A stretch of DNA of 64,000 nt from Streptomyces chrestomyceticus JCM 4735 (GCF_003865135.1 NZ_BHZC01000001.1:1612001-1676000), one strand, 5' to 3'; counted from the first letter of the stretch, positions 1 to 9,884 are shown. The notes: generated by a model not told the origin, from the letters alone. Translations and numbers: made by a program.

Positions 1-173
1 TCGGCGACGGCCTGCCGCAGCGCCCGCCGGAAGATGTCCGTGTCGAGCGGGCCCAGGACATCGGCGTACTGCCTGATGTCGTACTGCCGGGGCGGGTTCT
101 CCGCGCGCTGGGCCAGCCACGTCCCCTCCTGGCAAGCGGTCAGGGGCGCAGTGAACTGTGCCTGGCCTTCCAT
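1..173 (-). CDS. NRPS N-terminus, condensation domain (partial)
   Basis: Only the first 57 codons are inside the window; the gene continues past the left edge. The start is the ATG at 173, preceded by an AAGGGGGA ribosome site about 5 nt away. The peptide contains LTACQEGTWLAQR near residue 11 and then an acidic stretch leading to FRRALRQAVA. This is the usual opening of a non-ribosomal peptide synthetase condensation domain (LT.AQ.G.W.A...), placed almost at the protein start, so the synthetase probably begins with a C domain. It would sit in the cytoplasm and condense amino-acyl or peptidyl thioesters. The ABC exporter, StrR-like activator and DAHP synthase on the same strand fit a peptide antibiotic cluster rich in aromatic residues. 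The product cannot be named from this fragment. Confidence 0.75.
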   Translation of the reverse strand, partial: MEGQAQFTAPLTACQEGTWLAQRAENPPRQYDIRQYADVLGPLDTDIFRRALRQAVA

Positions 174-278
174 GTCTCCCCCTTTGACGGACAACCCGTT
201 GCTCGCTTCTGCCTGCCGCGCCACCGCGGCGGCCGCCCGCCGCGGTGGCGCGTCGTTCCCGTGTACGCGGCCGTTCGG

Positions 279-2351
279 TCAGCGCCCGCCGGGGCCCGGC
301 CCGTTGGTGTGCCACACCCCGCCACCCGGGGCGCCGCCGCCGTCGTCCGGCCCGGAGCCGTCGAAGAAGACCATGCCGCCCGGCATCATCTGCGGCGCGG
401 CCTCCTGCGGACGGCGCTCCTCCTCGGCGCCGGGCTCCTCCGGCGCCGGCCCGCTGCCGTTGACGGCCTGCCGGGCGAACTGTGTGTGGTACAGCTCCGC
501 GTAGAGCCCGCCGGCCGCCAGCAGCTCCTCGTGCGTGCCCCGCTCGCGGATGCCGCCCTCGTCGAAGACCAGGATCTGGTCGGCCTCCCGGATGGTGGAC
601 AGCCGGTGCGCGATGACGACGGAGGTACGGCCGCGCAGCGCCGTCTTCAGGGCCCGCTGGACGGCCGCCTCGGACTCCGAGTCCAGGTGCGCGGTCGCCT
701 CGTCGAGGACCACGATCGAGGGGGCCTTGAGCAGCAGTCGGGCCAGCGCCAGGCGTTGCTTCTCGCCGCCGGAGAGCCGGTAGCCGCGGTCGCCCGCCAC
801 CGTGTCCAGGCCGCTGGGCAGCGCGCTGATGGTGTCCCAGATCTGCGCGGCCCGGCACGCCTCGATCAGCTCCTCCTCGGTGGCGCCGGGGCGGGCGTAC
901 TCCAGGTTGTTGCGGATGGTGTCGTGGAAGAGGTGGGCGTCCTGGGACACCACACCGACGGTCCGGCGGAGGGAGTCCAGGGTGACGTCGCGCAGGTCCT
1001 GCCCGGCGATGCGGACGCTGCCCGCCGACGGGTCGTACAGCCGCGACACCAGGTGCGTGGCGGTCGTCTTGCCCACGCCGGACGGGCCCACCAGCGCGGT
1101 GAGTTTGCCGGACGGCGCCGTGAAGCTGATGTCGCGCAGCACCTCGGGCGACTCCTGGGCGCGCTCGTCGGCGGGCAGCGCGTTCGACTCCAGGGACGCC
1201 AGGGAGACCTCGCTCGCCTTCGGGTAGCGGAAGGACACCCCGTCGAAGGTGATCTCGGGGGCGGCGCCGTCGTCCGGCGCGGGCAGGTCGGTGGCGTTCT
1301 CCCGCTCGGTGATCAGCGGCTTCAGGTCGAGCAGTTCGAAGATCCGGTCGAAGCTGACCATCGCGGTGTGCGCCTCGCCCTGGATGCTGGAGAGCTGGGT
1401 GATCGGGCCGTACAGGCGGGCCAGCAGGGCGGCCAGCGCCACCAGCGTGCCGACCTGGAAGGTGCCGTCGACGACCATGGCACCGCCGAGGCCGTAGACG
1501 AGCGCGGTGACCACGGCGGCCAGCAGCGTCATGATGATGACCGTCAGCCGGCTCAGCACCATCCAGGTGATACCGACCTTGCGCACCTTCTCCGCGCGCT
1601 CGGCGAACAGCCGCGCCTCCTCGCGCGGGCGGCCGAAGAGCTTGGAGAGCATCGCGCCCGCCACGTTGAAGCGCTCGCCGATGGTCGCGCCCATCTCGGC
1701 GTTCATCTGCATCTGTTCGCGGGAGTAGCGGGTCAGCCGCCGCCCGACCAGCGCGCCGGGAATCATGAAGACCGGCAGGATCACCAGCGCGACCAGACTG
1801 ACCAGCCACGACAGGTAGAACATGCTGCCGAGGACCAGCACCAGCGTGAACACGCTGGACAGCGAGCCCAGCAGGGTGCCCAGCGCGTGCTGCGCGCCCA
1901 CCACGTCCGTGTTGAGCCGGCTGACCAGCGACCCGGTCTGGGTCCGGGTGAAGAAGGCCAGCGGCTGGCGCTGTACGTGGGTGAACGCCTGCACCCGCAG
2001 GTCGTAGCTGACGCCCTGGCTGATCCGGCCCGAGTACCAGCTCTGCGCCAGTTGCAGCCCCGCGTCGAGGAGGGCGAGCCCCGCGACGACGAGCGAGATC
2101 ACCGTCAGCACCGTGGTGTTCTTCTCCAGGATGCCGACGTCGATGATCTCCTTGAGGAGCAGCGGGGTGGAGACGATGATGAGCGAGTCCAGCACGGTGA
2201 GCAGCACCAGCAGGACGCTCTCGCGGGAATGCGGTTTCGCATAGGCGAGAATCCGGCGGAGCGTTCCCGGCCGGAGCCGCTGCGAAGCCGTGGAATTGCC
2301 CGGGTCGTCGTACGTCGCCAGCATGATGCCCGAGCCTTGTCCGGCAAACAT
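279..2351 (-). CDS. ABC exporter, fused membrane and ATPase domains
   Basis: A 690-aa half-transporter. The first ~330 residues hold a six-helix exporter membrane domain. The ATPase domain shows Walker A GPSGVGKTT (near residue 420), signature LSGGEKQR, Walker B VVLDEAT (near 545) and the H-loop IAHR. Such proteins work as dimers and export lipids or peptides; close relatives sit in glycopeptide-type NRPS clusters, so export of the cluster product is the likely role (inference). The start is ATG 2351 behind AGGAGG with a rather long 11-nt spacer; ATG 2324 is an alternative. The tail after residue ~630 is Gly/Pro/Glu-rich and probably disordered. The gene is transcribed toward the NRPS start, 105 bp away, and the two could form one operon. 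Confidence 0.93.
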   Translation of the reverse strand: MFAGQGSGIMLATYDDPGNSTASQRLRPGTLRRILAYAKPHSRESVLLVLLTVLDSLIIVSTPLLLKEIIDVGILEKNTTVLTVISLVVAGLALLDAGLQLAQSWYSGRISQGVSYDLRVQAFTHVQRQPLAFFTRTQTGSLVSRLNTDVVGAQHALGTLLGSLSSVFTLVLVLGSMFYLSWLVSLVALVILPVFMIPGALVGRRLTRYSREQMQMNAEMGATIGERFNVAGAMLSKLFGRPREEARLFAERAEKVRKVGITWMVLSRLTVIIMTLLAAVVTALVYGLGGAMVVDGTFQVGTLVALAALLARLYGPITQLSSIQGEAHTAMVSFDRIFELLDLKPLITERENATDLPAPDDGAAPEITFDGVSFRYPKASEVSLASLESNALPADERAQESPEVLRDISFTAPSGKLTALVGPSGVGKTTATHLVSRLYDPSAGSVRIAGQDLRDVTLDSLRRTVGVVSQDAHLFHDTIRNNLEYARPGATEEELIEACRAAQIWDTISALPSGLDTVAGDRGYRLSGGEKQRLALARLLLKAPSIVVLDEATAHLDSESEAAVQRALKTALRGRTSVVIAHRLSTIREADQILVFDEGGIRERGTHEELLAAGGLYAELYHTQFARQAVNGSGPAPEEPGAEEERRPQEAAPQMMPGGMVFFDGSGPDDGGGAPGGGVWHTNGPGPGGR

Positions 2352-2809
2352 ATCAGCGGAAACCTCCTGGGTCGGGATTCCTGGTTCCTGGTTCCTGGCC
2401 GTACGGCCGGACCGCAGGGAAAAGGCGGCACCCCGAAGGGCGCCCGGTCCGTCATGTTCGGCGGGCTTTCACGAAGGCCGGCCCACCGGACGCGGTGACC
2501 GGAATACTGTCCTGCTGCCGCGCGCCATTTCGACGATACCCATATCAACTTCCGCCAGCCAGGCCGATGGGCCCGGGGCGGCTCCGGGGTTTTCTCGCCC
2601 GGCCACGGAAAAGGTGAAAGTGCAGCACCGGTCCACGGCACACCGGTGCACCGGAGAATTCACGGCGCCGGGTGCCGGGCGGCCCGGCGGGCGGCGCTTT
2701 CGCGGGCGCCCGCCGGTACCGACCGTATCGCGCATTTCCATCGGGGGCGGCCGGCCCGATATCCGTCCAACCGGCCGCGTTCCTCACTTGGACGTGGTGC
2801 GGCCGCCTG
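2352..2809. other. Intergenic region upstream of the ABC exporter
   Basis: About 460 bp between the StrR-like gene and the exporter. The reading frames through it have unnatural composition, and I see no gene. It probably carries the exporter promoter. I looked for the inverted GTTCGACTG-type sites known for StrR-family activators and did not find a convincing one. Confidence 0.4.
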
Positions 2810-3805
2810 TCAGACGGCCTCGGCGACATTGCGCTCGGCCCGCTGGGCGAAGTCCGCCCAGATGTCCGCGCATTCCCGGGCCAGTTGCGCGATGATGCCA
2901 CTGCAGTGCGGCGGAATGTTTGCCATGATGTCGTCCCACTCCTCCGCGCTGATCGTGTGGATGCTCAGCAGCCGCAGCAGCGTCCGTCCGGTCTCGCTGA
3001 ACCGCAGGGCCGGATCGACCTTGAGGCGGCGTACCACCACCGTCCGGTCCTGGACGGGCATCCGGACGGGTGCCGTGCCGTCGCCGCCGTCCCCCGCGTC
3101 GGCGGGCCCGGCGGAGAGCTGCTCCTGCGGTGCCCTGGCCGGCCGGCCCCGCCCCTTCAGGAGCGGTTCCTCGCCCCGGCGCAGCCGGTTGCGGACGTCG
3201 CGCGCCGTCTCGGGCGAGATCCCGGACGCCCGCGCGATCTGCCGCAGCGACAGACCGGGGTTCTCGGCGATGAGGTTGCCGGCGAGCCGGCGGCCCTCGG
3301 CCCCGTTCAGCGGCCGGAAGCGGCCGTCCTGGCCGATCCTGCCGCGCCCCGCGGCCGCCGCGCCCGCCACCCGCCGGCGGATCTCCGCGACGGTGCCCGG
3401 CGCGATGCCGGTGACCGAGGCGATCATCCGGTCCGACCACAACGGGTGTGAACGGATGATGCGTTCGGCCGCGTTCTTGCGGTCCGCCATGGAGAGCGGA
3501 AGGCCGTGCGTGATGTTCGACTCGACGGCGAGAACGAAGGCGTCGGCCTCGTCACCGTCGAAGAACCGCACCGCTATCTTGTCGTCGCCGCGCCGTTCCG
3601 CGGCGCGCAGTCGGTGGACGCCGTCGATGACCCGCATCGTCGCGCGGTGCGCGATGATGGGCGGCAGTGGCGCCTGCGCCACCGTCAGCATCTCCACATG
3701 TTCGTCGTCTTCCCCGGATATGCGCGGAGAGCCGGCCACCGAGAGAGAATTGATCTCCACCTCGACGACCGTCTGCATATCCAGGTGCGCCTGCCCAGGT
3801 TCCAC
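2810..3805 (-). CDS. StrR/ParB-like pathway-specific activator
   Basis: About 331 aa. The N-terminal half is a ParB/sulfiredoxin-fold domain with the VIDGVHRLRAA signature of the StrR-type regulators of peptide and aminoglycoside antibiotic clusters. After it come two helix-turn-helix-like segments (SDRMIASVTGIAPGTVAEIRRR and LRQIARASGISPETARDVRNR). StrR-like proteins activate biosynthetic operons inside their own cluster. I chose GTG 3805 because GAGGAG lies 6 nt upstream; ATG 3778 is the alternative and still keeps the whole fold. It lies on the same strand as, and between, the exporter and the DAHP synthase, consistent with control of the neighbouring NRPS cluster. Confidence 0.85.
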   Translation of the reverse strand: MEPGQAHLDMQTVVEVEINSLSVAGSPRISGEDDEHVEMLTVAQAPLPPIIAHRATMRVIDGVHRLRAAERRGDDKIAVRFFDGDEADAFVLAVESNITHGLPLSMADRKNAAERIIRSHPLWSDRMIASVTGIAPGTVAEIRRRVAGAAAAGRGRIGQDGRFRPLNGAEGRRLAGNLIAENPGLSLRQIARASGISPETARDVRNRLRRGEEPLLKGRGRPARAPQEQLSAGPADAGDGGDGTAPVRMPVQDRTVVVRRLKVDPALRFSETGRTLLRLLSIHTISAEEWDDIMANIPPHCSGIIAQLARECADIWADFAQRAERNVAEAV

Positions 3806-4226
3806 TCCAGGCTCCTCGCGTTGTGATTCCCCCGTGCGCAAGCTCGCGCCGACGCACCCTAACGTCGTACGGCAGGCCCTTGCTTCGGTGATGCCGGCCT
3901 GAGTAGGACATCACCGGGCCGTTCAGGTGTGTAGAACCCACCCCCGCTTCTCGACCGGTTACAACTCCCGGCGGGGGAGGAAGGTTCCCGAACCGCAGAA
4001 AACGCCCCACGCGAAGCGGAACACATAGGCAAACAAACCATCTTCCCCCATTCAGATACATACTCTAACAGTGCCTTTATCTACGGGGCACCCCTACCTG
4101 AAGTGCCTGAACCCGCGATGTCGCATTCCCCCGGGCACCGGAACCGGGCCTTTCGGCTCCCGTTCCCGGCCACCGTCCGCGGCTCCCGCGGCCGGCCACC
4201 GGGAGCCCGGCGGCCGGCCGTGCCGG
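3806..4226. other. Intergenic region, likely promoter of the StrR-like gene
   Basis: About 420 bp without a supportable gene. Bases 4030-4080 are strikingly A+T-rich for this chromosome, which on the minus strand would suit a promoter driving the StrR-like gene. The sequence GGGGCACCCCTA occurs at about 4085-4096, and related copies occur beyond the neighbouring winged-helix gene. Confidence 0.35.
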
Positions 4227-4727
4227 TCAGCCGGTCCGCGTCCCCCGCCGGGAGCGCCCACCGCGCCCGTCCTCCGCCCGCGTCCATCCGCCGGGCTCCC
4301 GCCCGTCCCCGCCGGCCGCCGGCGCCACGTACGTCCACCCGTGGCGGCGCATCAGCTTGCGTACGCCCTGCACCGTGTACGTGACCCGGAAGCGCCGCAC
4401 GATCACGGCCTGGATGCGCTCCAGCGTCCAGCGGTCCCCGGACCAGCCGTAGGCCGCCGGGCCCCGGGCGAGTTCCGCCTCCAGCCGGCGGAACTGGGCC
4501 GGGCTCAGCCGCGGCCGGGACGCCGGCCCCTTCGAGTCCAGCGCCCGCTCCCCCGCCTGCTGCCAGGCCCGGCGCCACCGCTGCACCGACCGCACGCTCA
4601 CCCGCAGCTCCCGGGCGATCACCGCGTTGGTCTCGCCCCGCGCGAACCGCTCGACCGCCTTCAGCCGCAGCCGCTCGCGGAACTCCCGCCGCTCGGCGGT
4701 CAGTCCGCCGCCCTGTGCGTATCGCAT
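4227..4727 (-). pseudogene. IS630-type winged-helix protein, transposase remnant
   Basis: A 166-aa reading frame starting MRYAQGGGLTAERR, the familiar opening of the first ORF of Streptomyces IS630-type transposases. A helix-turn-helix (ARELRVSVRSVQRWRR) follows, then a winged-helix segment (DRWTLERIQAVIVRRFRVTY...) ending at a typical RRHGW. No DDE catalytic domain follows on the minus strand and I could not define terminal repeats, so I read it as a remnant. A captured DNA-binding regulator of the NRPS cluster is the alternative. ATG 4727 is chosen by similarity to the family; GGAG is only a few bases upstream. Residues after ~140 are low-complexity and probably out of the original family sequence. 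Confidence 0.6.
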
Positions 4728-4988
4728 CTCTCCGACATACCCCACCCTGCGCGACGCGTCGGCCTCCGGCGACATTACGGGTTCAGCACCGGTACCCCTA
4801 TCGCGGGCGGCGCCGTGCACCGGGGAACACCGGTCCCCGGACGCCCCACCCGTCCGTCCGCCGGCGCGGAAATTGGCCTGTACCAAGCGGCCGGACGGTG
4901 GGTCGTGTGCGCTTTCGTCCGGCCGCCCGTCGGGGTACCCCTACCGGCGGTGCGCACCCCGCCGGGCGGAGCCGGGGCTCCGGGAATC

Positions 4989-6038
4989 TCAGGAGGCAAC
5001 GGCCGCGGCCTGCGGCACCGGCTGCGTGAGGCTCCGGCCCATCAGCGGCGACAGGATCGTGGCCGTACTGGCGATCTCCCGCATGTCGGCCTCCAGCAGG
5101 GCCTGGTCGCCGTCGCACCGCGCCGTCTCCGGCGCCGGATGCACATCGATCATGACGCCGTCCGCGCCGACCGCCAGCGCCGCCCGCATCAGCGGCAGGA
5201 CCAGTTCCCGGCGGCCGCCCGAGTGCGACGGGTCCACGATCACCGGCAGGTGCGACAGCCGCTGGACCACCGGCACCGCGCTGATGTCCAGCGTGTTGCG
5301 GGTCCGCGTCTCGAACGTACGGATGCCGCGCTCGCACAGCACGATGTCCAGGTTGCCGCGCTGCGCGATGTACTCGGCGGCCATCAGCCACTCGTCGATG
5401 GTCGCGCCGAACCCGCGCTTGAGCAGCACGGGTTTGCCCGCGGAGCCCACCGCCTGGAGCAGCGCGAAGTTCTGCATGTTGCGGGTGCCGACCTGGAGCA
5501 TGTCCGCGTAGGAGGCGACCAGTTCGACACTGCCCGGGTCGATGACCTCGGTGACCACCGGCAGCCCGGTCTCGGCCCGCACGTCGGCGAGAATGCGCAG
5601 CCCGGTCTCGCCCAGCCCCTGGTAGGCGTACGGCGAGGTGCGCGGCTTGAACGCGCCGCCGCGCAGCAGCGCGGCCCCGGCGGTCTGCGCCATCCGCGCC
5701 GCGGCGAGCGTCTGCTCGGCGGACTCCACCGCGCACGGGCCCGCGATGACGGACAGGGTGTCGGGCCCGATCGGCACACCGCCGACCCGCACGACCGAGC
5801 GGGCCGGGTGGTGCTCCCGGCTCACCAGCTTGTGCGGCACGGAGATCCGTACGACGTCGAGAACGCCCCTGCGGCTGCGCAGGTTGAGCGCCTCGAACTC
5901 GTCCACGTCCCCGACGAGTCCGACGATCGTCCGGGTCACCCCCCGGCTGACGAAGGCGTCACCTCCCGCCGAGCGCACCAGGCCGACGACGGTGTCGACA
6001 TCCTCCTGCGTGGCCCCGGGGGCCATCACCACCACCAT
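4989..6038 (-). CDS. DAHP synthase (3-deoxy-7-phosphoheptulonate synthase)
   Basis: 349 aa. Condenses phosphoenolpyruvate with erythrose 4-phosphate, the first step of the shikimate pathway. Residues 1-75 look like the ferredoxin-like regulatory domain of the AroA-Ibeta class. The barrel follows with GPCAVES, LLKRGF, CERGIRTFE, the substrate-binding VDPSHSGG and DVHPAPE. The start ATG 6038 has GGGAGG about 8 nt upstream; a longer in-frame extension upstream has unnatural composition. A cluster-located DAHP synthase is a common way for peptide clusters to raise supply of tyrosine- or hydroxyphenylglycine-like residues, so it supports an aromatic-rich NRPS product (inference). A chorismate mutase lies at 54.5 kb but is too far away to be in the same operon. 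Confidence 0.93.
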   Translation of the reverse strand: MVVVMAPGATQEDVDTVVGLVRSAGGDAFVSRGVTRTIVGLVGDVDEFEALNLRSRRGVLDVVRISVPHKLVSREHHPARSVVRVGGVPIGPDTLSVIAGPCAVESAEQTLAAARMAQTAGAALLRGGAFKPRTSPYAYQGLGETGLRILADVRAETGLPVVTEVIDPGSVELVASYADMLQVGTRNMQNFALLQAVGSAGKPVLLKRGFGATIDEWLMAAEYIAQRGNLDIVLCERGIRTFETRTRNTLDISAVPVVQRLSHLPVIVDPSHSGGRRELVLPLMRAALAVGADGVMIDVHPAPETARCDGDQALLEADMREIASTATILSPLMGRSLTQPVPQAAAVAS

Positions 6039-6326
6039 GAGGGGTTCCTCCCGTTGAGTGGCCGGCACCGGCCGGCCGGATGTGGTTGGACGAGAAACCG
6101 GCGCCCGCCCGCACCGCCGTGCGCACCCGCCCGCCAACTCCGGTCGAGCCGCCGCAACGCGACAACTCCCTTGCCGGTCAATGGAGTTCGCGGCTTTTGA
6201 TAGCGCCGTCAATCATTCCACACGCCCGCGCCGGACTGTCCAACCGCGCAACGTCGACCGCGGCACCGCACGCCCGCCCCGCACTCGGGCCTGTCCCCGG
6301 CTCCCACTCCCCCTCCCCCCCACCTC

Positions 6327-9194
6327 CTATCCGGCACGCAAGCAGTCCCGCTGGGCACCGTCCCCGCACCCGTCGAGACCGCTGTCCTCCACGGTGTCCG
6401 GCTCCAGCCGCGTCGCCAGGTCGGTACGGCGCTGCACGCCCAGCTTCCGGTACGCCCGGGTCAGATGCTGCTCCACGGTGCTGATCGTGATGAACAGCGC
6501 CGCGGCGATCTGCCGGTTGGTGTAGCCACGGGCGGCGAGCGTCGCGACCCGCAGCTCCGCACCGCTCAGCTCGGCGGGCGGGTGTCCGGCGCAGCCCGCC
6601 CCGGACCGCTCGGGCGGGCAGGCGCTCGCCGCGCCGACCGGCGACGCCTTCAGGACGGGCGCCTTGATGCCGCACTCCCGCATCAGTTGCTGCGCCTTGC
6701 GCGCCGCGATCCGTGCCCGGCTGTCGTCGTTCATGTCCCAGTAGCTGTACGACAGTTCCGCCATGGCGTACGCCAGCTCCAGCCGGTGCCCGCCGCGCTG
6801 GAGGATGTCCATCGCCTCCCCCAGGAGCCGCGGCCGCTCCGCGCGCTCGGCCAGCGACGCCAGCACCCGCAGCGCCACACCCCGCGTCCACAGCGGGCGG
6901 CGCCCGGTACGGACCAGCTCCTCCTCCAGCAGGCCCCGCGCGCGGCGGTCGTCCCCCAGCGCGACATGGACCTGCGCGGCGTCGGTCCGCCACGGCACCA
7001 GCCCGGACAGGTCGAGCCGCCACCGCGCCATCAGGTCACCGCAGCGGTGGAAGTCCTCCAGCGCGGCGTACGGCCGGCCGGCGGCGAGCTGGTAGTGGCC
7101 GCGGGCCCAGAGATACAGCAGCCCGGCGGGCGTCCGGAACGCCGCGTCGGGCACGGGGACCTTCAGGTGGGCCACCGCCTCGTCCAGCCGTCCCGTGGCG
7201 GCCTTCGTGTACAGCAGCGCGGCGACCGGGGCGGCCACGGCCGCCCCCCACCCTTCGGGCGGGACGACGGTGAGCGCGGTGTGCGCCGAATCCTCCGCCG
7301 CGGCCAGCTCGCCGAGCCGGATCTCGATGAACGCCTTGGCCGAGGCGAACAGCGACTGCCACATGGGCGTGCGGTGCTCCCGCGCCTCCGCGAGCAGGAT
7401 CTCGCACCAGCGGGCCGCCTCCGGCAGCCCGTCGGCGACGATGAGCGCGACCAGCGCCGCCAGCCCCGCCGCCGGAGTACGGTCCTCCGGCCGGGTCTCC
7501 TGGAGAATCCGCTCCGCGCGCCCGGTCACGTCGCCGGTCACCCGCTGGTCCAGCACGGAGGCCATCAGGGCGAGCGCGCGCTGCTGGGTGTCCTGTTCGG
7601 GCGTCAGGCCGGGGGCCCGGGCACCCGCCGCCGTACCGCGGTACGGGCCCGCGGCCACCTCGGCGCGGTACTTCCCCGCCAGCCCCGGATACCCGTAAGC
7701 GAACCAGAACCGCACCGACTCCAGCCCCACCCCCGTACAGCCCTCCCCCTCTCCCTCCTCCACGATCCGCAACACCTCCAAGGCATCGTCCGCCCTGCCG
7801 AACCACAGCAGATGGCCGACCAGTTCCCTCATGGCGCGCGCGGTGAGCCGCCCGGCGGGTGCCGCCTCGGTGAGCGCCGACAGGTGCCGTACGGCGGCGG
7901 ACGGATCGACCCGCCACCCGGCCCGTACCAGGGCGAGCCTGACCTCCAGCAGTTGCTGTTCGTCCGCACAGCCGTCCCTGGCCACGCGCAGGCAGTCCAG
8001 CGCGGTGCCCACCTCGTCGCGGGCCAGCGCCGCCTCCGCCGCCTCCAGCAGCACGGGCAGCGCCCACGGCGCGTCCACGGTCTCCGCGGCGACGAGGTGG
8101 CGGGCGAGTGCGGTCGCCGGCGCACCGCGCTCGTACAGCACCTGGGCGACCCGGGCCTCCAGGCGCGCGCTGCGCGGCGGTTCCGCCCGCCGCAGCACCG
8201 CCGTCCGCCCCGCCTCGTGACGGAACCGGCCATCGGCGAGCAACCCCATGTCGTGCAGGGCGCGCAGGGCGCGTTCGCCGGCCTGGCGGGACACCCCGAG
8301 CAGTTCGGCGGACCCGCCGTGCGCGGCCCGCTCCCCGAGCACCGCCAGCAGCCACGCGGTACGCCGCGTGACGTCGTCGCTGCGGCTCAGGCACTGCGCC
8401 ACGGCGCGCTCGTACGCCTCTCCGGGCACCGGCCCGGCGGCCCCGGCCCGCTCCGCGTCCGCGTAGTCGTCCAGCAGCGCCTCCATCAGCAGCGGACTGC
8501 CGCCGCTCAGCCGGTGGAATTCCGCAACGGGCGGCGCCGAACGCCGCCCTTTCTGCCCGGCGGCCAGCATGGCGACGACACCGTCCCGCGGCAACGGACC
8601 GACGTGCAGGAATCGGCACGCCGGACCGCGCAGCAATTCCCGCCGCGCCGGACTGTCCTCCCACGCCGTACCACTGCTTTCCCCGAGAACCACCAGAATC
8701 CTGCTGACGGCCAGCCGCCGCACCACATACAGCACACATTCCAGCGAATAGGCGTCGGCCTGATGGGCATCGTCGATACACACGACGACCGGCCGCTTCC
8801 TGGCCTGGGCGAACAGAATGCCGCACACCCGGGGAACGACGTTCACGGCGACTTCCGCGGGAATGGCCCCCGCGGCCGCCCGCACCGGCGCGCCACCGCC
8901 CCCGGCCGGCGGCGGCAGCCACACCACCGGTTCCACCCCCTCACCGGCCAGCTCCGCACTCCGCAGCAGTCGCCCCGCCACGCGCAGCGGCACGTCCTTC
9001 TCCGCCGCGGCCGCCGTGGCCTGCAACCACAGGGCCCCGGTGGGCGCGCCCCGCTCCCGGAAGGCACGCAGCAGGGCCGTCTTGCCACTGCCCACCGCGC
9101 CGCCGACCACCACCGCTCCGCCACGCCCGGCCGCGCAGGCGTCGAGCAGGCCCTCCAGGACGGAGAGCTCCGTGTCCCGCTCCACCAACTTCAT
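6327..9194 (-). CDS. LuxR-family LAL transcriptional regulator
   Basis: About 955 aa, the normal size for a large ATP-binding LuxR (LAL) regulator. It opens with MKLVERDTEL, Walker A GGAVGSGKT at residues 31-39 and a Walker B-like VVCIDDAHQ. A long helical, tetratricopeptide-like middle follows. A C-terminal LuxR helix-turn-helix (roughly 874-931, with TNRQIAAALFITISTVEQHL) ends the protein. These proteins bind promoters as ATP-dependent activators and are frequent pathway-specific switches in Streptomyces clusters. The start is uncertain between ATG 9194 and GTG 9206; the upstream extension to 9293 does not match the family opening. It is the last minus-strand gene on this side of the NRPS region. 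Confidence 0.92.
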   Translation of the reverse strand: MKLVERDTELSVLEGLLDACAAGRGGAVVVGGAVGSGKTALLRAFRERGAPTGALWLQATAAAAEKDVPLRVAGRLLRSAELAGEGVEPVVWLPPPAGGGGAPVRAAAGAIPAEVAVNVVPRVCGILFAQARKRPVVVCIDDAHQADAYSLECVLYVVRRLAVSRILVVLGESSGTAWEDSPARRELLRGPACRFLHVGPLPRDGVVAMLAAGQKGRRSAPPVAEFHRLSGGSPLLMEALLDDYADAERAGAAGPVPGEAYERAVAQCLSRSDDVTRRTAWLLAVLGERAAHGGSAELLGVSRQAGERALRALHDMGLLADGRFRHEAGRTAVLRRAEPPRSARLEARVAQVLYERGAPATALARHLVAAETVDAPWALPVLLEAAEAALARDEVGTALDCLRVARDGCADEQQLLEVRLALVRAGWRVDPSAAVRHLSALTEAAPAGRLTARAMRELVGHLLWFGRADDALEVLRIVEEGEGEGCTGVGLESVRFWFAYGYPGLAGKYRAEVAAGPYRGTAAGARAPGLTPEQDTQQRALALMASVLDQRVTGDVTGRAERILQETRPEDRTPAAGLAALVALIVADGLPEAARWCEILLAEAREHRTPMWQSLFASAKAFIEIRLGELAAAEDSAHTALTVVPPEGWGAAVAAPVAALLYTKAATGRLDEAVAHLKVPVPDAAFRTPAGLLYLWARGHYQLAAGRPYAALEDFHRCGDLMARWRLDLSGLVPWRTDAAQVHVALGDDRRARGLLEEELVRTGRRPLWTRGVALRVLASLAERAERPRLLGEAMDILQRGGHRLELAYAMAELSYSYWDMNDDSRARIAARKAQQLMRECGIKAPVLKASPVGAASACPPERSGAGCAGHPPAELSGAELRVATLAARGYTNRQIAAALFITISTVEQHLTRAYRKLGVQRRTDLATRLEPDTVEDSGLDGCGDGAQRDCLRAG

Positions 9195-9701
9195 GAGCCG
9201 GTTCACCCCCGTATCCGGACTCGCGTTGTTCAGTTGGACGGATATCCAGCCGCTACCGACCCTTCGGCTCCCACGGTCACAGGAAATCCACACCGGCCGA
9301 TTGTCCCGGCCTCCGGAACGGTCACCGCCCGCGTCCGCACCCCGGCGCCGACCGCCCCGCCTAACATGTTCCGTATTACCTCAACATTACCCCGGCCCGG
9401 CCCTCCGACCAGGCCGCCCCGGAAAGTATTTCAGGAGTCCACCATTCCCCTCCGGGCCCCTCCCCGCGACCTCCCCCAAAACCCTCACTACCCGTAACGA
9501 AAAGCCCCGCAAAACCCCCCTGATTCCACCCCAGGAGATACACCGCCCCCTCCCCACCCGAATACATCACCCTTCCCGCCACCCTCGAACGCTCCATGGG
9601 CGCCGACCGTCGCCACGGCCTCAGCCGCATCGCGGTGACCTCACCCACAGGGACGAGGACGGAGACGACGACGGGGGCGGCTACGGCCAGGGTGACAACG
9701 A

Positions 9702-9738
9702 CAAGACCCCACGGTCCGCGAGGGACCGTGGGGTCTTG
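9702..9738. terminator. Strong hairpin, probable bidirectional terminator
   Basis: A perfect 16-bp stem: left arm 9702-9717 (CAAGACCCCACGGTCC) pairs with 9723-9738 across a 5-nt loop. There is no T-run, as is common for Streptomyces terminators. It lies between the LAL promoter side and the end of the pPIWI-RE operon. Confidence 0.65.
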
Positions 9739-9884
9739 AGCTGTGGGACGTTCACGAGTTCCCTTGACCAGGCACAACAGGACTAATTGATGTTGAGGTT
9801 CCCGCGGCCCGCAAGATCACTCCCCGAGAGCATGCATATGCATTTATTGAACCCGCACCTACGCCCTGAGATAGTAGGGCCTTA

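Noticed and set aside
261..2498. 745-aa plus-strand ORF opposite the ABC exporter
   Set aside because: It is the shadow of the exporter gene: Arg/Gln/Gly-rich composition, no domain, and the minus-strand protein has all ABC motifs.
6465..9497. 1010-aa plus-strand ORF opposite the LAL regulator
   Set aside because: Antisense frame of a high-G+C gene; no natural composition or motifs.
9376..9777. 133-aa minus ORF in the spacer
   Set aside because: It reads through the 16-bp terminator stem, has no ribosome site and no recognisable features.
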